Notes under the pieces: model-generated
Databases searched by the model: none
What the model saw: the letters and a program-made list of their open reading frames with translations, nothing else
Told to the model about the DNA's origin: nothing
Origin: an uncultured Lachnospiraceae bacterium
GTDB taxonomy: Bacteria; Bacillota; Clostridia; Lachnospirales; Lachnospiraceae
Assembly: GCA_910577955.1 (NCBI GenBank)
Contig: CAJTNC010000002.1
Coordinates: forward strand, 1-64,000
Length of the DNA: 64,000 nt
Direction: 5' to 3'
Shown here: in pieces, positions 26,848 to 35,934 of the stretch
Position numbering within the stretch: position 1 is the stretch's first letter
Layout of the letters: every line of letters begins with the position of its first letter
Position numbers and translations under genes: made by a program

Positions 26848-28161
26848 CTATCCGAACATACAGTGCAGCAAATCATACCCGCTTGATTTTACAATATCTA
26901 CCGGCACTTGTAAAGTTTTTTCCACCTCGCCTACGGTCACATCATCCAGAAAAACATCTGTTCCGCTTCGCAGCATATTTATCGGCAAAAGAAGCCGTCT
27001 TCCTAATTCTTTTCCCTGAAGCTGCTCCATGATATCCCGCCCTGTCAAAAGACCGGACACCGTGATATTTTCCCCGAAGAATCGATTGATGATCTCATAT
27101 ACCCGTATCTCCAAACCGGGGCAACGCTCCTGCGCCTGATCCGCCAGCCGTCTGATGATGGGATACGCCAGCTTTCCGGTAGCGATGGATATCTCTCCTC
27201 TCTCATAAGTTCCCATCTCCTCCTTTTGCAGAGCATCCTCAAATTCATCTATCAGAAGCGTGAGCATCCCCACACCGTTTTCCAACTGCAAATAATCGTC
27301 GTAACGCGCGGCCTCCGGCAGCTCTCTCCCAGCCAGAAGATACCACTCGTCGGAAGCATGCACAAAATGAACGCCATGCTCTTTATAAAGCTTCCTCTGA
27401 AATTTCTCAATGCAGTCGATGACCGCCTCCGCATCCTCCTTCAAAAAGGGAGAAAGGGGGTAAAGACCTTCCCTGTGATCTGAAAGCCCCACCGGCACAA
27501 CTGACACACTTGTCAGGTATGGCAGGTACTTCGTCAGATCGGAAATACTCCTCTCTAACTCCGCGCCGTCGTTAATTCCTTTGCACAACACGATCTGCCC
27601 GTTCATCTCTATCCCCGCCGCATGAAGCCTATCCGCCTTTTTTAAAGCCTCACCGGCAAATCGGTTGTTGAGCATCTTGCAGCGCAGCTTGGGATTTGTC
27701 GTCTGAAATGAAATGTTGATCGGTTCCAACCTGTAGCGAATGATCCTATCGATATCATGATCCGACATATTCGTCAAAGTCACATAGTTGCCCTGCAAAA
27801 AAGACAACCTTGAGTCATCGTCCTTAAAATAGAGAGTTTCCCGCATTCCCTTGGGCATCTGATCGATAAAGCAGAAAATACACTTGTTGCGGCAGCTTTT
27901 GTACTCGTCCATAAGACCGTTTTCAAACTCCAACCCCAGATCTTCCCCGAAATCCTTCTCAATCTCCAGCACGCATTCCTCACCGCTTTTCGCCCGCACT
28001 GCGACTTCGATATACTCGTCCTGCACCAGATACTGGTAGTCAAAAATATCATCGATCCCCTGCCCGTTTATCCTTAATACGGTATCTCCCGGTTCAAGCC
28101 CCAGCTCCTCGGCAATACTGCCCTGTAATACATTTTGAATGATATGTTCTTTCGTTTTCAT
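26848..28161 (-). CDS. PDZ / radical-SAM-like DUF512 protein
   Basis: 437 residues. A PDZ-like domain is at about 3-65 (GSIAEELGLEPGDTVLRINGQ). It is followed by a C-x3-C-x2-C cluster (CRNKCIFC, about residue 80), which is a radical-SAM-type iron-sulfur site, and the C-terminal DUF512 domain ending in a conserved VKSSGYDLLH. The family is widespread in Clostridia beside der; its reaction is unknown. I start at ATG 28161. There is no good Shine-Dalgarno sequence there; instead a TATAAT lies six bases upstream, so the mRNA may be leaderless. A GTG at 28206 is the alternative. Confidence 0.88.
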   Translation of the reverse strand: MKTKEHIIQNVLQGSIAEELGLEPGDTVLRINGQGIDDIFDYQYLVQDEYIEVAVRAKSGEECVLEIEKDFGEDLGLEFENGLMDEYKSCRNKCIFCFIDQMPKGMRETLYFKDDDSRLSFLQGNYVTLTNMSDHDIDRIIRYRLEPINISFQTTNPKLRCKMLNNRFAGEALKKADRLHAAGIEMNGQIVLCKGINDGAELERSISDLTKYLPYLTSVSVVPVGLSDHREGLYPLSPFLKEDAEAVIDCIEKFQRKLYKEHGVHFVHASDEWYLLAGRELPEAARYDDYLQLENGVGMLTLLIDEFEDALQKEEMGTYERGEISIATGKLAYPIIRRLADQAQERCPGLEIRVYEIINRFFGENITVSGLLTGRDIMEQLQGKELGRRLLLPINMLRSGTDVFLDDVTVGEVEKTLQVPVDIVKSSGYDLLHCMFG

Positions 28162-28292
28162 GAATTTATTATACAACAGAGCGTGAATAAATACCAGAGA
28201 TATCACAAGACCGCAGCATTATTTCTGAGCGGGGGATCCCTCAAAAATTGCGGCAGGAAAATCAGCCGATAATGTAATTCTCCAAATCGCTC

Positions 28293-28319
28293 TTGACGTG
28301 TCGGAAAGAATGTTATAAA
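28293..28319 (+). promoter_or_regulatory. Candidate promoter of the prs-type gene
   Basis: TTGACG at 28293-28298 and TATAAA at 28314-28319, with a 15-bp spacer that is short of the ideal 17. It is placed 55 bp before the ATG, in the region divergent from the DUF512 gene. Confidence 0.4.
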
Positions 28320-28373
28320 TTTGAATTGCAGACAGAATTTCGACATTTTTTATCAATCTGGGGGGACATTTGC

Positions 28374-29561
28374 ATGGCCGACATCACGAAACTCGAACAG
28401 GCGCTTCCCGTAGCGCCCTTAAAAATTGCAGCGTTGGACTCTGCAGCGGAAATGGGCAGAGTCATCAACGAATATCTTGTAGCTTTCCGTAAAGAGACCC
28501 ATAAAGATCTTACCGGCGATCCCGCTTTTCAGGGATACCACGAAGAGAACTATCTCGCCTCCATAGACTGTCCCCGTTTCGGCAGCGGGGAAAGCAAAGG
28601 TATATTCAATGAATCCGTCCGCGGCAAAGACCTCTACATTTTGCTGGATGTCTGTAATCACAGCATCACGTACAAAATGAATGGTTACATAAATCACAAA
28701 TCTCCCGACGATCACTATCAGGATCTGAAACGCGTTATCGCCGCCACAGGCGGCAAAGCCTACCGCATCAATGTCATCATGCCATTCCTGTATGAAAGCA
28801 GACAGCATAAGCGAAACGGCAGGGAATCTCTGGATTGCGCCTACGCTCTAAAAGAACTATCCAACATGGGTGTCAGCAATATCATCACTTTCGATGCCCA
28901 CGACCCGCGGGTGCAAAACTCCGTGCCGCTGTGCGGTTTCGACAGTTTCATGCCCACCTATCAGTTCACAAAAGCTCTGTTGGAAGCAGAACCCGACATC
29001 ATAATCGACAAAGAACACACCATCGTTTTAAGTCCCGATGAGGGAGCGTTGGATCGCGCCATCTATTTTGCCAGCGTTCTGGGCGTGGATGTTGGTATGT
29101 TCTATAAAAGAAGGGATTATTCTACGGTTATCAACGGCAAAAATCCCATCGTAGCCCATGAATTTCTGGGGGACAATATCGCCGGAAAGGACGCTATCAT
29201 CGTGGACGATATGATCTCCTCCGGAGAAAGCATGATCGATACCGCCCGTATGCTCAAAGAATTCAAGGTGCGGCGTTTGTTCATCTGCACGACTTTCGGC
29301 CTGTTCACAAACGGTCTTGCTCTTTTTGACGAAGCCTATGAGAAAGGTTATTTTGACAGACTTATCACTACCAATCTGACTTATCAGACACCGGAACTTC
29401 TCTCCCGCCCTTACTATATGAGTGCCGATATGAATAAATTTTTGGCTTCTATCATCGATTTTATGAACCACAACGTATCGCTCAATTTCGTGCGTACACC
29501 AACCGCCAAAATCAGGAAACTGATGATGAATCACAACCGGAAACTGCGTGAGGAAAAATAA
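28374..29561 (+). CDS. Ribose-phosphate pyrophosphokinase, long form
   Basis: 395 residues. The ATG at 28374 is preceded by GGGGGGA and the protein starts MADITKLEQALP. The PRPP loop signature IVDDMISSGESM is at about 280-291 and VLSPDEGALDRAI matches the PRS pyrophosphate-binding region. PRS enzymes make PRPP from ribose 5-phosphate and ATP. At 395 residues it is about 80 longer than the usual PrsA, with extra sequence in the N-terminal half and an RKLREEK tail; this long form is seen in Clostridia. It stands alone on the plus strand, converging on pgeF with five bases between the stops. Confidence 0.85.
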   Translation: MADITKLEQALPVAPLKIAALDSAAEMGRVINEYLVAFRKETHKDLTGDPAFQGYHEENYLASIDCPRFGSGESKGIFNESVRGKDLYILLDVCNHSITYKMNGYINHKSPDDHYQDLKRVIAATGGKAYRINVIMPFLYESRQHKRNGRESLDCAYALKELSNMGVSNIITFDAHDPRVQNSVPLCGFDSFMPTYQFTKALLEAEPDIIIDKEHTIVLSPDEGALDRAIYFASVLGVDVGMFYKRRDYSTVINGKNPIVAHEFLGDNIAGKDAIIVDDMISSGESMIDTARMLKEFKVRRLFICTTFGLFTNGLALFDEAYEKGYFDRLITTNLTYQTPELLSRPYYMSADMNKFLASIIDFMNHNVSLNFVRTPTAKIRKLMMNHNRKLREEK

Positions 29562-29566
29562 GGATT

Positions 29567-30409
29567 TTACAAAAGCCCCATAAAGGCTCCCAGATTCCCC
29601 CTCTTCCCCTGACTTGCACGGTGGGAATACAAAAGATTCGGATTGCAGCAGGTGCACAGATCCGTCACCTCGATCTGTCCTTCGGGAATCCCTGCCTCCA
29701 TCAGGATCCGGCGGTTTGCCTTCCACAGATCCAACTGATATTTTCCGGGGTTTTTTTCATACCAAAACGAAAGGTTCTCCGGAAAAACTTTTTGGAACTC
29801 CTCAATGACATCTCCGCTCACCTCATAACAGTCCTGACAGATAGACGGCCCCACCGCTGCATAAATGTCCCGAGGATCTGTCCCAAATTCTCTCCCCATG
29901 GCTTCGACTGTCTTTTTTCCAATCTTTTGCACTGTCCCCCGCCAGCCGGAATGGGACAGACCGATTGCCTTTTTCACCGGATCCACAAAAAATAACGGCA
30001 CGCAGTCCGCATAAAGAGTACAGAGCACAACACTTCTCTCTCTGGTGATCAGTCCGTCCACATCCCTGTAATCTTTCGGGCTTACCACACCTTTTCCTCT
30101 GTCCTCCGCCGTCACCAGTCTGATATGATCCGTATGAGTCTGGTCTGAACAGACCATATCTTCCACACTGCAGTCCAAGCATTCCGCGATACGGCGGAAA
30201 TTTTCATCGACCGCCGCCTTTTTATCACCTCTCGCATAACTGAAATTCATCGAGGCATAGATCCCTTCGCTGACGCCGCCGGTTCTCGTAGAAAAAAGAT
30301 GGCGCACTGCCCCTGTCCTTTCCAGTCCGGAAAAAGTGAGATACACCACGCCGTTTTCTGCTTTATGTATTTTGCAGACTTCTCTGTCGCCTTTTCTCGT
30401 TATTTTCAT
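29567..30409 (-). CDS. pgeF: Peptidoglycan editing factor / polyphenol-oxidase-family protein
   Basis: 280 residues, laccase-domain (DUF152/YlmD) family. Metal/active-site motifs are present: STRTGGVS near 40, QTHTDHI near 90, YADCVPLFFVDP near 135, LSHSGWRGTV near 150, and a C-terminal DLCTCCNPNLLYSHR. PgeF proteins remove wrongly incorporated residues from peptidoglycan precursors; homologues also show purine-nucleoside activity. It is the last gene of the unit beginning near rplS, 11 bp after yraN. Confidence 0.9.
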   Translation of the reverse strand: MKITRKGDREVCKIHKAENGVVYLTFSGLERTGAVRHLFSTRTGGVSEGIYASMNFSYARGDKKAAVDENFRRIAECLDCSVEDMVCSDQTHTDHIRLVTAEDRGKGVVSPKDYRDVDGLITRERSVVLCTLYADCVPLFFVDPVKKAIGLSHSGWRGTVQKIGKKTVEAMGREFGTDPRDIYAAVGPSICQDCYEVSGDVIEEFQKVFPENLSFWYEKNPGKYQLDLWKANRRILMEAGIPEGQIEVTDLCTCCNPNLLYSHRASQGKRGNLGAFMGLL

Positions 30410-30420
30410 GCTCGTTCCAC

Positions 30421-30786
30421 CTATCTTCCATAAGGTTTTCTATACTCAAAGGCATTCCGGTACCACCGGATCTCCCTCCCGCAGACTGCCACCACATCAA
30501 AACGCACCGGAACAAAATCCCCCATATGATGCTGCATCCGGTAATAATCCGCAACCCGGCATATTTTCGCCTGTTTCCGGTAATCCACCGCTTCTTCCGG
30601 CAGTCCCTTTCCCACATCTTTCCTGTATTTCACTTCCACGAAGACCGTAGTTTCCAGATCTCTTGCCACAATATCGATTTCTCCGTACCGATTCCTGAAA
30701 TTGTACTGCAGGATCGTGAGCCCCTGACTCTCCAAAAACGCGCCGGCCTTCTTCTCATAGACAGCGCCGACCCTTCTTGTATTCAT
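30421..30786 (-). CDS. YraN-family (UPF0102) putative endonuclease
   Basis: 121 residues, typical family length. The restriction-like core is clear: GAVYEKKAGAFLESQG, then YGEIDIVARD and VFVEVKYRKD (E-x-D and ExK-type metal site), then a VRFDVVAV end strand. The family has a Holliday-junction-resolvase-like fold, and its biological role is not settled. Its start overlaps the FlhB-like gene's stop by four bases. It sits near rnhB, as is common in bacteria. Confidence 0.88.
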   Translation of the reverse strand: MNTRRVGAVYEKKAGAFLESQGLTILQYNFRNRYGEIDIVARDLETTVFVEVKYRKDVGKGLPEEAVDYRKQAKICRVADYYRMQHHMGDFVPVRFDVVAVCGREIRWYRNAFEYRKPYGR

Positions 30787-31097
30787 ATCCTTCTGCTCCC
30801 TTTATCCGTACCTGCCCGCGCTCTGATCTTATCCATCGCATCCACGAAGACCAAAATCTCCGCCACAACCTCGTAAAGTTCCGGCGGGATAGAATCTCCG
30901 ATATCCAGTCTGGACAGGGTATCTGCCAGCTCATTATCCTGATGGAGCGGCACGTTGGCCTCCTTCGCCTTTTCGATGATCTTCTCGGCCAGAACTCCTT
31001 TGCCTGTGGCGATGATCCGCGGCGCCTCGTCGTTCGGATCGTACTCTAACGCCACCGCTGTCTTAGGCTTTTTCAGTTCTTCCTTCTTATTCGCCAT
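30783..31097 (-). CDS. FlhB C-terminal-domain-like protein
   Basis: 104 residues covering only the cytoplasmic C-terminal domain of FlhB/EscU export-gate proteins: AVALEYDPNDEAPRIIATG, GVLAEKIIEKAKEANVPL, and IGDSIPPELYEVVAEIL. The autocleavage motif NPTH and the membrane domain are absent. Such FlhX-type proteins can partly replace FlhB-C in flagellar export. No other flagellar gene except the FliK-like neighbour is in the window. It lies three bases after that gene. Confidence 0.82.
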   Translation of the reverse strand: MANKKEELKKPKTAVALEYDPNDEAPRIIATGKGVLAEKIIEKAKEANVPLHQDNELADTLSRLDIGDSIPPELYEVVAEILVFVDAMDKIRARAGTDKGSRRI

Positions 31098-31100
31098 AAG

Positions 31101-32699
31101 TCACGCCCTCACGTCAAAAGCAGTGTAGGAAACCATCTTGTCATTCTCCTCAATGCCGCGGATTCTGGAAATCGCATCCTCCTGCTCTTCTTCCTTTTTA
31201 TACTTCATTTCCGATTCCATATGATATCCCTTTTTCGCAAGCCGTTCATCAAGCAGATGGATGTGATCCGCCAGAAAATCAAGCACCTCCTCGCTTGCCA
31301 GCGTAAACTGCGTGGAAACGTTATAGTCCTTCATTTTCACATAGACATCCAGATTTCCGAGATGTTCCATTTCCAGATGTAACAGCGCGCTGGAAGATCC
31401 GTCCTCGGAAACCTTCCCTTTCTTTTTCTGGTAGACATACAGCTCTCCGTGGGCGCTCTCCATCGATGTTTTCAGCGGAATCTGCAGATAGGGGAACATC
31501 TGATTCACATTTTCCATAAACTGCAGATTTTGATTCATCTGCTGCAATGCCTGCCCGGAAGAGGTCTCCGCTTTTCCCGCGGCCGCAAAAGCCTCCTGCA
31601 TCTGCCCGGCCTGATTTTTTATTTTCTGGTAAAAATTTTTCACTTCTTCTTTGTCGGAAAAACTTTCCGGCTTCAAAGTCCACTCCTCCGACAGCAGATT
31701 TTTTATCTGTGCCGTAAACTCTTTCTGCAGACTCTCAAGACGTCTTTCCATTCCTTCCGGCAGTTTGAGGCCTCCCTGCTCCAACGCCTCCATCAGCTTC
31801 TGACTTCCCTGATTTGCCGGTTCCGCCCCAGCTTTAACCAGCACGGTGCCGTCTTCATCTGCGGTGAGCTGTCCGGAAGGCAGCGCCCCTTCTTTTCCCG
31901 ATCCAATCTCTTTCATCAGACTGTCCAGTTCCTGCCGCAGCGCAGAAAGAGGGGATTTTTCCCCCGACACTTCCCCTGCCGTCTCCTCCGCAGTAAACGC
32001 TTTTAACAAATCCTGCATAAACTGCAGGCCGGAGAGAGGTTTCCCATCCTCCCCGAAAGAAGTAAGCACTTGCCCTAATCCTTCCGTAATATCGTTCATC
32101 GTATATAAAAGCTGATGCTGCATGTTCTTAGTCGCTTCATACTGCATGACGTTGGTCTCATTGACCTCCATCCCCATAGCGGTCAGTCTAACCACCGTCT
32201 CCGCTGATGCCTGAGGAAATTCCGCTGCCAGCTTTCCCATCTGCCAGAGGTTCTCCCGATCAATGGGAAGCCCCTCCTCCATCATGCTGTTTACCATTTT
32301 TAAGGTTTCCTCTGTGACAGACATGCCGGCTGCCTGAAGGGCGCTCATTGCCGCGCTTTTTCCGGCTGACAAATTCGTATAAAGAGGGCTGAGCGTCAAT
32401 TTATCGTCGGTAGTTCCTCTCACCTCAAAGAGCATCTGGCGTCCTATGGAAGCTTTCATATTGCTGTCCAGTCTGGCATTGATCTCCACTCCGTTCCCCA
32501 TATCAAGCAAAATCTGGCTGCCCTGCATAGAGCTGATCCGGCCGCCGATGGTCTGCCCTGCCGCAAGGGAATTTAAAAGAGCGCTTGTCTGAAGCTGTTT
32601 TGCAGCAGCCGAAGCGGAAGCCGCATTTCCTGCCGCCCCCGCTTGATTTGACTGTCCTGAAGTTACTTTGGATAATACATCCGTAAGTGTGATATTCAT
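31101..32699 (-). CDS. FliK-like (hook-length-control-like) protein
   Basis: 532 residues, cytoplasmic or exported without a signal peptide. The N-terminal 110 residues form a small beta-type domain (GGRISSMQGSQILLDMGNGVEI). The middle is Gln/Glu/Ala-rich and helical. The C-terminus (about 420-500) resembles the FliK_C domain: LHLEMEHLGNLDVYVKMKDYNVSTQF. With the FlhB-C-like gene just downstream, the pair recalls the FliK-FlhB-C contact that switches flagellar export specificity. Family assignment is by pattern, so moderate confidence. The start overlaps the rnhB stop by four bases. Confidence 0.65.
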   Translation of the reverse strand: MNITLTDVLSKVTSGQSNQAGAAGNAASASAAAKQLQTSALLNSLAAGQTIGGRISSMQGSQILLDMGNGVEINARLDSNMKASIGRQMLFEVRGTTDDKLTLSPLYTNLSAGKSAAMSALQAAGMSVTEETLKMVNSMMEEGLPIDRENLWQMGKLAAEFPQASAETVVRLTAMGMEVNETNVMQYEATKNMQHQLLYTMNDITEGLGQVLTSFGEDGKPLSGLQFMQDLLKAFTAEETAGEVSGEKSPLSALRQELDSLMKEIGSGKEGALPSGQLTADEDGTVLVKAGAEPANQGSQKLMEALEQGGLKLPEGMERRLESLQKEFTAQIKNLLSEEWTLKPESFSDKEEVKNFYQKIKNQAGQMQEAFAAAGKAETSSGQALQQMNQNLQFMENVNQMFPYLQIPLKTSMESAHGELYVYQKKKGKVSEDGSSSALLHLEMEHLGNLDVYVKMKDYNVSTQFTLASEEVLDFLADHIHLLDERLAKKGYHMESEMKYKKEEEQEDAISRIRGIEENDKMVSYTAFDVRA

Positions 32700-33343
32700 A
32701 GATTTTTAATAAAACTCTTTCTGTGAATGGGCGTCGGCCCGTACTTTTTAATGGCTTCCCTGTGCAGAGCCGTACCGTATCCCTTGTGGGATGCAAAACC
32801 ATACTCGGGATAGACCTCGCCATACTTTACCATCAGTCTGTCTCTTGTAACCTTTGCCACAATACTGGCCGCCGCTATGGAAATGCTCTTCGCGTCCCCC
32901 TTGATGATGGGCACCTGCCTGATCTCTATCTCCGGAATCGTCACCGCATCGTTTAATAAAAGATCAGGCTTAACGGAAAGATTTCCCACCGCTTCCCGCA
33001 TGGCCTCGTAGGTTGCCTGCAAAATATTGATCTCGTCGATCCTCGCCGGCGTATTGTAGCCTATGCCCACGGACACCGCCGTCTCCATGATTTTCTCATA
33101 TAACTCTTCTCTCTTTTTTTCGGATAGTTTCTTGGAATCATTTAGATATAAAAGACTGCAATCTTTCGGCAAAATAACCGCTCCCGCCACGACAGGACCC
33201 GCAAGAGGACCTCTGCCCACCTCGTCAATGCCGCAGATATGAGCGTAAGCTGCATATTCCAGCTCATACCGCTTCATCTCCTGCGTCCGCTGCAGTTCTT
33301 TCTCATAAGCTTCCATCCGCTTCTCTTGTGCCGTCTTTTTCAT
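32696..33343 (-). CDS. rnhB: Ribonuclease HII
   Basis: 215 residues from ATG 33343 (GAGGGA ribosome-binding site seven bases upstream); a longer open frame to 33511 overlaps lepB and is unlikely. RNase HII motifs are CGIDEVGRGPLAGPVVAGAV (catalytic Asp and Glu) near residue 36, LLNDAV near 130, and IIKGDAKSISIAAASIVAKV near 147. It cuts RNA in RNA-DNA hybrids and misincorporated ribonucleotides. It is between lepB and the FliK-like gene. Confidence 0.95.
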   Translation of the reverse strand: MKKTAQEKRMEAYEKELQRTQEMKRYELEYAAYAHICGIDEVGRGPLAGPVVAGAVILPKDCSLLYLNDSKKLSEKKREELYEKIMETAVSVGIGYNTPARIDEINILQATYEAMREAVGNLSVKPDLLLNDAVTIPEIEIRQVPIIKGDAKSISIAAASIVAKVTRDRLMVKYGEVYPEYGFASHKGYGTALHREAIKKYGPTPIHRKSFIKNL

Positions 33344-33353
33344 AATTTTCCCT

Positions 33354-34034
33354 CTATTGATGCTGCAGCTTTCCGAATTTCCCAAAGGGGTATATCCGAA
33401 CCCATGCCCGTCCGATGATGTCATCCCTGTGTATGTTTCCCACCGCTTCCGCACGGCCGTCCGTGCTGTTGTTTCTGTTGTCTCCCAGCACAAAATACTC
33501 ATCCTCGCCAAGCACTATCTCCTTCTCAGCCCTGCCCGGATCAAGAATGACCTCCCGGCCGTAGCCCTCTTCCAACACCTCTCCGTCAATATAAATATTC
33601 CCGTCCCAATCAATGCGCACACTCTCGCCGGGCATACCGATGATCCTCTTGATATAATAAGTATCCTGCTCATACTGAAACGGAAAAACGATAATGTCAA
33701 AGCGCTCCGGGTCATGAAAACGGTAGGATATTTTATCCACGATCAGATTATCCCCATCCTCCAGAGTCGGCTCCATGGAACTGCCCTCCACCTCTGTCCT
33801 CTGTCCCACATAATAAATAATCAGATACGTGGCAATCAGTACTATCAGAAGATAGATACTGGTACTCAGTATCTCCTTCATAACGTTCTTTCCCGTCTCA
33901 CCCTTTTTAGGATCATTATTCCCTGTCTTCCCTCTGTTTACCTGATTTTCTGTCCTATTTCCGCTCATCTTACGCCTCGTTTCTCCCTGCATTTTTTCGT
34001 CGGTCAAATCTCCGTCTGACTTTGTTTTCCGCAC
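33354..34034 (-). CDS. lepB: Signal peptidase I (first copy)
   Basis: Up to 226 residues. A hydrophilic, basic N-terminal region of about 52 residues precedes one membrane helix (LSTSIYLLIVLIATYLIIYYV). The catalytic Ser is in EGSSMEPTL near residue 86 and the Lys in YYIKRIIGMPGES near 128, with GDNRNNSTDGR near 185. It cleaves signal peptides on the outer face of the membrane. The GTG at 34034 sits behind GGAAAC; the ATG at 33881 (behind GGGAAAG) is an alternative that drops the basic extension. It starts ten bases after rbgA. Confidence 0.92.
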   Translation of the reverse strand: MRKTKSDGDLTDEKMQGETRRKMSGNRTENQVNRGKTGNNDPKKGETGKNVMKEILSTSIYLLIVLIATYLIIYYVGQRTEVEGSSMEPTLEDGDNLIVDKISYRFHDPERFDIIVFPFQYEQDTYYIKRIIGMPGESVRIDWDGNIYIDGEVLEEGYGREVILDPGRAEKEIVLGEDEYFVLGDNRNNSTDGRAEAVGNIHRDDIIGRAWVRIYPFGKFGKLQHQ

Positions 34035-34043
34035 GTTTCCATC

Positions 34044-34883
34044 TCACGGCATCTCCAGCGTGATCCTGCCAAGCCTTCCGCTCCTGAAGTCTTCCAACAC
34101 CAGTGCTGCCGCCTTTTTCATATCGGGTTCCTCCCCCTTCAAAAGACAGCCCCGCTTCCCGGCAATATCTTTCAGCATGGCATAGCTTTCCATTTCCTCT
34201 ACCACGCCATAGCGTTTCAAAAGCGCCCCGCTGTAACGAACTTTTAACATTTCCATCAAGGAAAACGTCATCTCCTCTATCGGCACGATCTCATCGTTCA
34301 TGGAACCGATCAGAGCCAGCTTAAGCCCCACTTCCTGATTGTCAAACTTCGGCCACAAAATCCCCGGCGTATCCAACAGTTCCAGCGATTTATTCAGCCT
34401 GATCCACTGTTTTCCCTTTGTGACCCCGGGCTTATTTCCTGTTTTTGTGCATGCTTTCCCTGCAAAGGAATTGATAAACGTGGACTTTCCCACGTTGGGG
34501 ATCCCCACCACCATGGCACGAACCGGTCTATTCAAAATACCGCGCTTTCTGTCCCGCTCGATCTTCTCCTTACAGGCCTTCTGCACAAGTCCGTGGATCG
34601 CTTTGATCCCTCCGCCGCTTCTGGAATTTACCTCCAGCACAAACATTCCCTGTTTCTCAAAATAATCTTTCCACAATTTATTCGCCCGCTCATCCGCCAG
34701 ATCCGCCTTATTTAACAGAATCAGCCGGGCCTTATTTTTTCCCAGCGTGTCGATATCCGGATTCCTGCTGGCAAGCGGAACTCTGGCATCTACCAACTCA
34801 ATGACAAGGTCAATGAGTTTTATATTCTCTTCCATCATCCTCCGGGCCTTCGTCATATGCCCCGGATACCACTGATAATTCAT
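34044..34883 (-). CDS. rbgA: Ribosome biogenesis GTPase RbgA (YlqF)
   Basis: 279 residues. It is a circularly permuted GTPase: NKADL (G4) near 59 comes before GIPNVGKSTFINS (G1) near 127 and DTPGILWPKF (G3) near 174. It begins with the family signature QWYPGHMTKARRMM and has a C-terminal RNA-binding helical domain. It is needed for late 50S assembly. It lies between two signal peptidase genes downstream of rplS, which matches the order in B. subtilis and relatives. Confidence 0.96.
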   Translation of the reverse strand: MNYQWYPGHMTKARRMMEENIKLIDLVIELVDARVPLASRNPDIDTLGKNKARLILLNKADLADERANKLWKDYFEKQGMFVLEVNSRSGGGIKAIHGLVQKACKEKIERDRKRGILNRPVRAMVVGIPNVGKSTFINSFAGKACTKTGNKPGVTKGKQWIRLNKSLELLDTPGILWPKFDNQEVGLKLALIGSMNDEIVPIEEMTFSLMEMLKVRYSGALLKRYGVVEEMESYAMLKDIAGKRGCLLKGEEPDMKKAAALVLEDFRSGRLGRITLEMP

Positions 34884-34898
34884 ATTCCTAATCCCCTG

Positions 34899-35486
34899 TC
34901 ACTCAATAAATCCCAATTTATCAATGCTGTCGCCAAGCTTAAACCAGGCTCTGCCGGCGATGGTCTCCTCTTTTACCGCTCCGACATTGGCAGAACGGCT
35001 GTCCTCACTGTTATTGCGATTATCTCCCAGTACAAAGTATTCCTCTTCTCCCAGAGAAATGCCTTTCTCCGCAATCCCGCCGTCCTCTATTGTATCGTAA
35101 CTGTCGTCCTCCTCATAAAAGTAGCCGTCCAGATAGATCCGGCCCTCTTTTATCGTGATGGTCTCCCCGGGAAGTCCCACGACACGTTTAATATAGTAAT
35201 GTGTATTCTCATTTCCGTTTGGCAGAAACACGATCACATCTCCACGTTTCGGAGAACCGAAACTATAACTGAATTTATTGATCAGGACACTCTGGCCATT
35301 ATATAGGCAGGGTTCCATAGATGCACCGATCACGCTGGTCTTCAGCCCTACCGAATAGACGAATACAAAAGCGATCAGGACGGCTAACGCAAACAGAAAC
35401 CCCCAGCTTCCGAGTTCTTTCAGAAACCCTACGCTGATGGTTTTTCTTCTTCTGTAAAAGTGTAATCCTTTGTGTCTCTTCGCCAT
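34899..35486 (-). CDS. lepB: Signal peptidase I (second copy)
   Basis: 195 residues. A basic start (MAKRHKGLHFYRRRK) is followed by a single membrane helix at about 29-49. The catalytic Ser is in GASMEPCLYNG near 56, the Lys in YYIKRVVGLPGE near 98, and GDNRNNSEDSR is near 150. It shares the fold with the copy at 33354 but differs in the lid and substrate-binding stretches, so the two may prefer different preproteins. The RBS is GAGGGT. It follows rplS across a terminator. Confidence 0.95.
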   Translation of the reverse strand: MAKRHKGLHFYRRRKTISVGFLKELGSWGFLFALAVLIAFVFVYSVGLKTSVIGASMEPCLYNGQSVLINKFSYSFGSPKRGDVIVFLPNGNENTHYYIKRVVGLPGETITIKEGRIYLDGYFYEEDDSYDTIEDGGIAEKGISLGEEEYFVLGDNRNNSEDSRSANVGAVKEETIAGRAWFKLGDSIDKLGFIE

Positions 35487-35531
35487 AGTACCCTCACCCG
35501 ATTTCTCTTTGCAACTATTACATTATATATC

Positions 35532-35565
35532 AAAAAGAGAACCATTACAACCGTAACAGTTCTCT
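35532..35565 (-). terminator. Intrinsic terminator after rplS
   Basis: On the minus strand AGAGAAC pairs with GTTCTCT, with an inner GTTAC/GTAAT helix and a T run (plus-strand A's at 35532-35536). It lies 22 bp past the rplS stop, before the second lepB gene. Confidence 0.8.
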
Positions 35566-35586
35566 CTGCTTTGCAATCTCAAAATT

Positions 35587-35934
35587 TTACCGGATAGCCT
35601 CTTTTACTTTTGCTTTCTTGCCGGAAAGCTTTCTCAAGTAGAACAATTTTGCTCTTCTTACTTTACCCCTTCTCACCACTTCGATCTTTACTACGTTGGG
35701 GGAGTGGAGCGGCCATGTCTTTTCAACGCCGATACCGCCGGAAGATTTTCTGACTGTAAATGTCTCGCGGTTTCCGCCGTTCTGTCTCTTGATCACGGTT
35801 CCCTCAAAGATCTGAACTCTCTCGCGGTTTCCCTCCTTGATCTTACCGTGTACTCTCACCGTATCGCCTACGCCAAACTCGTCCACATTCTCCTTTAACT
35901 GAGCCTGCTCAATTTCTCTGATTAAATCATTCAT
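35587..35934 (-). CDS. rplS: 50S ribosomal protein L19
   Basis: 115 residues, standard length. Seen are [23 protein letters not shown] near the N-terminus, then [20 protein letters not shown] and a basic C-terminus. It sits at the 30S-50S interface. A very strong AAGGAGG site is eight bases before the ATG. It has its own promoter and short leader and its own terminator, as expected for a highly expressed gene. Confidence 0.98.
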   Translation of the reverse strand: MNDLIREIEQAQLKENVDEFGVGDTVRVHGKIKEGNRERVQIFEGTVIKRQNGGNRETFTVRKSSGGIGVEKTWPLHSPNVVKIEVVRRGKVRRAKLFYLRKLSGKKAKVKEAIR

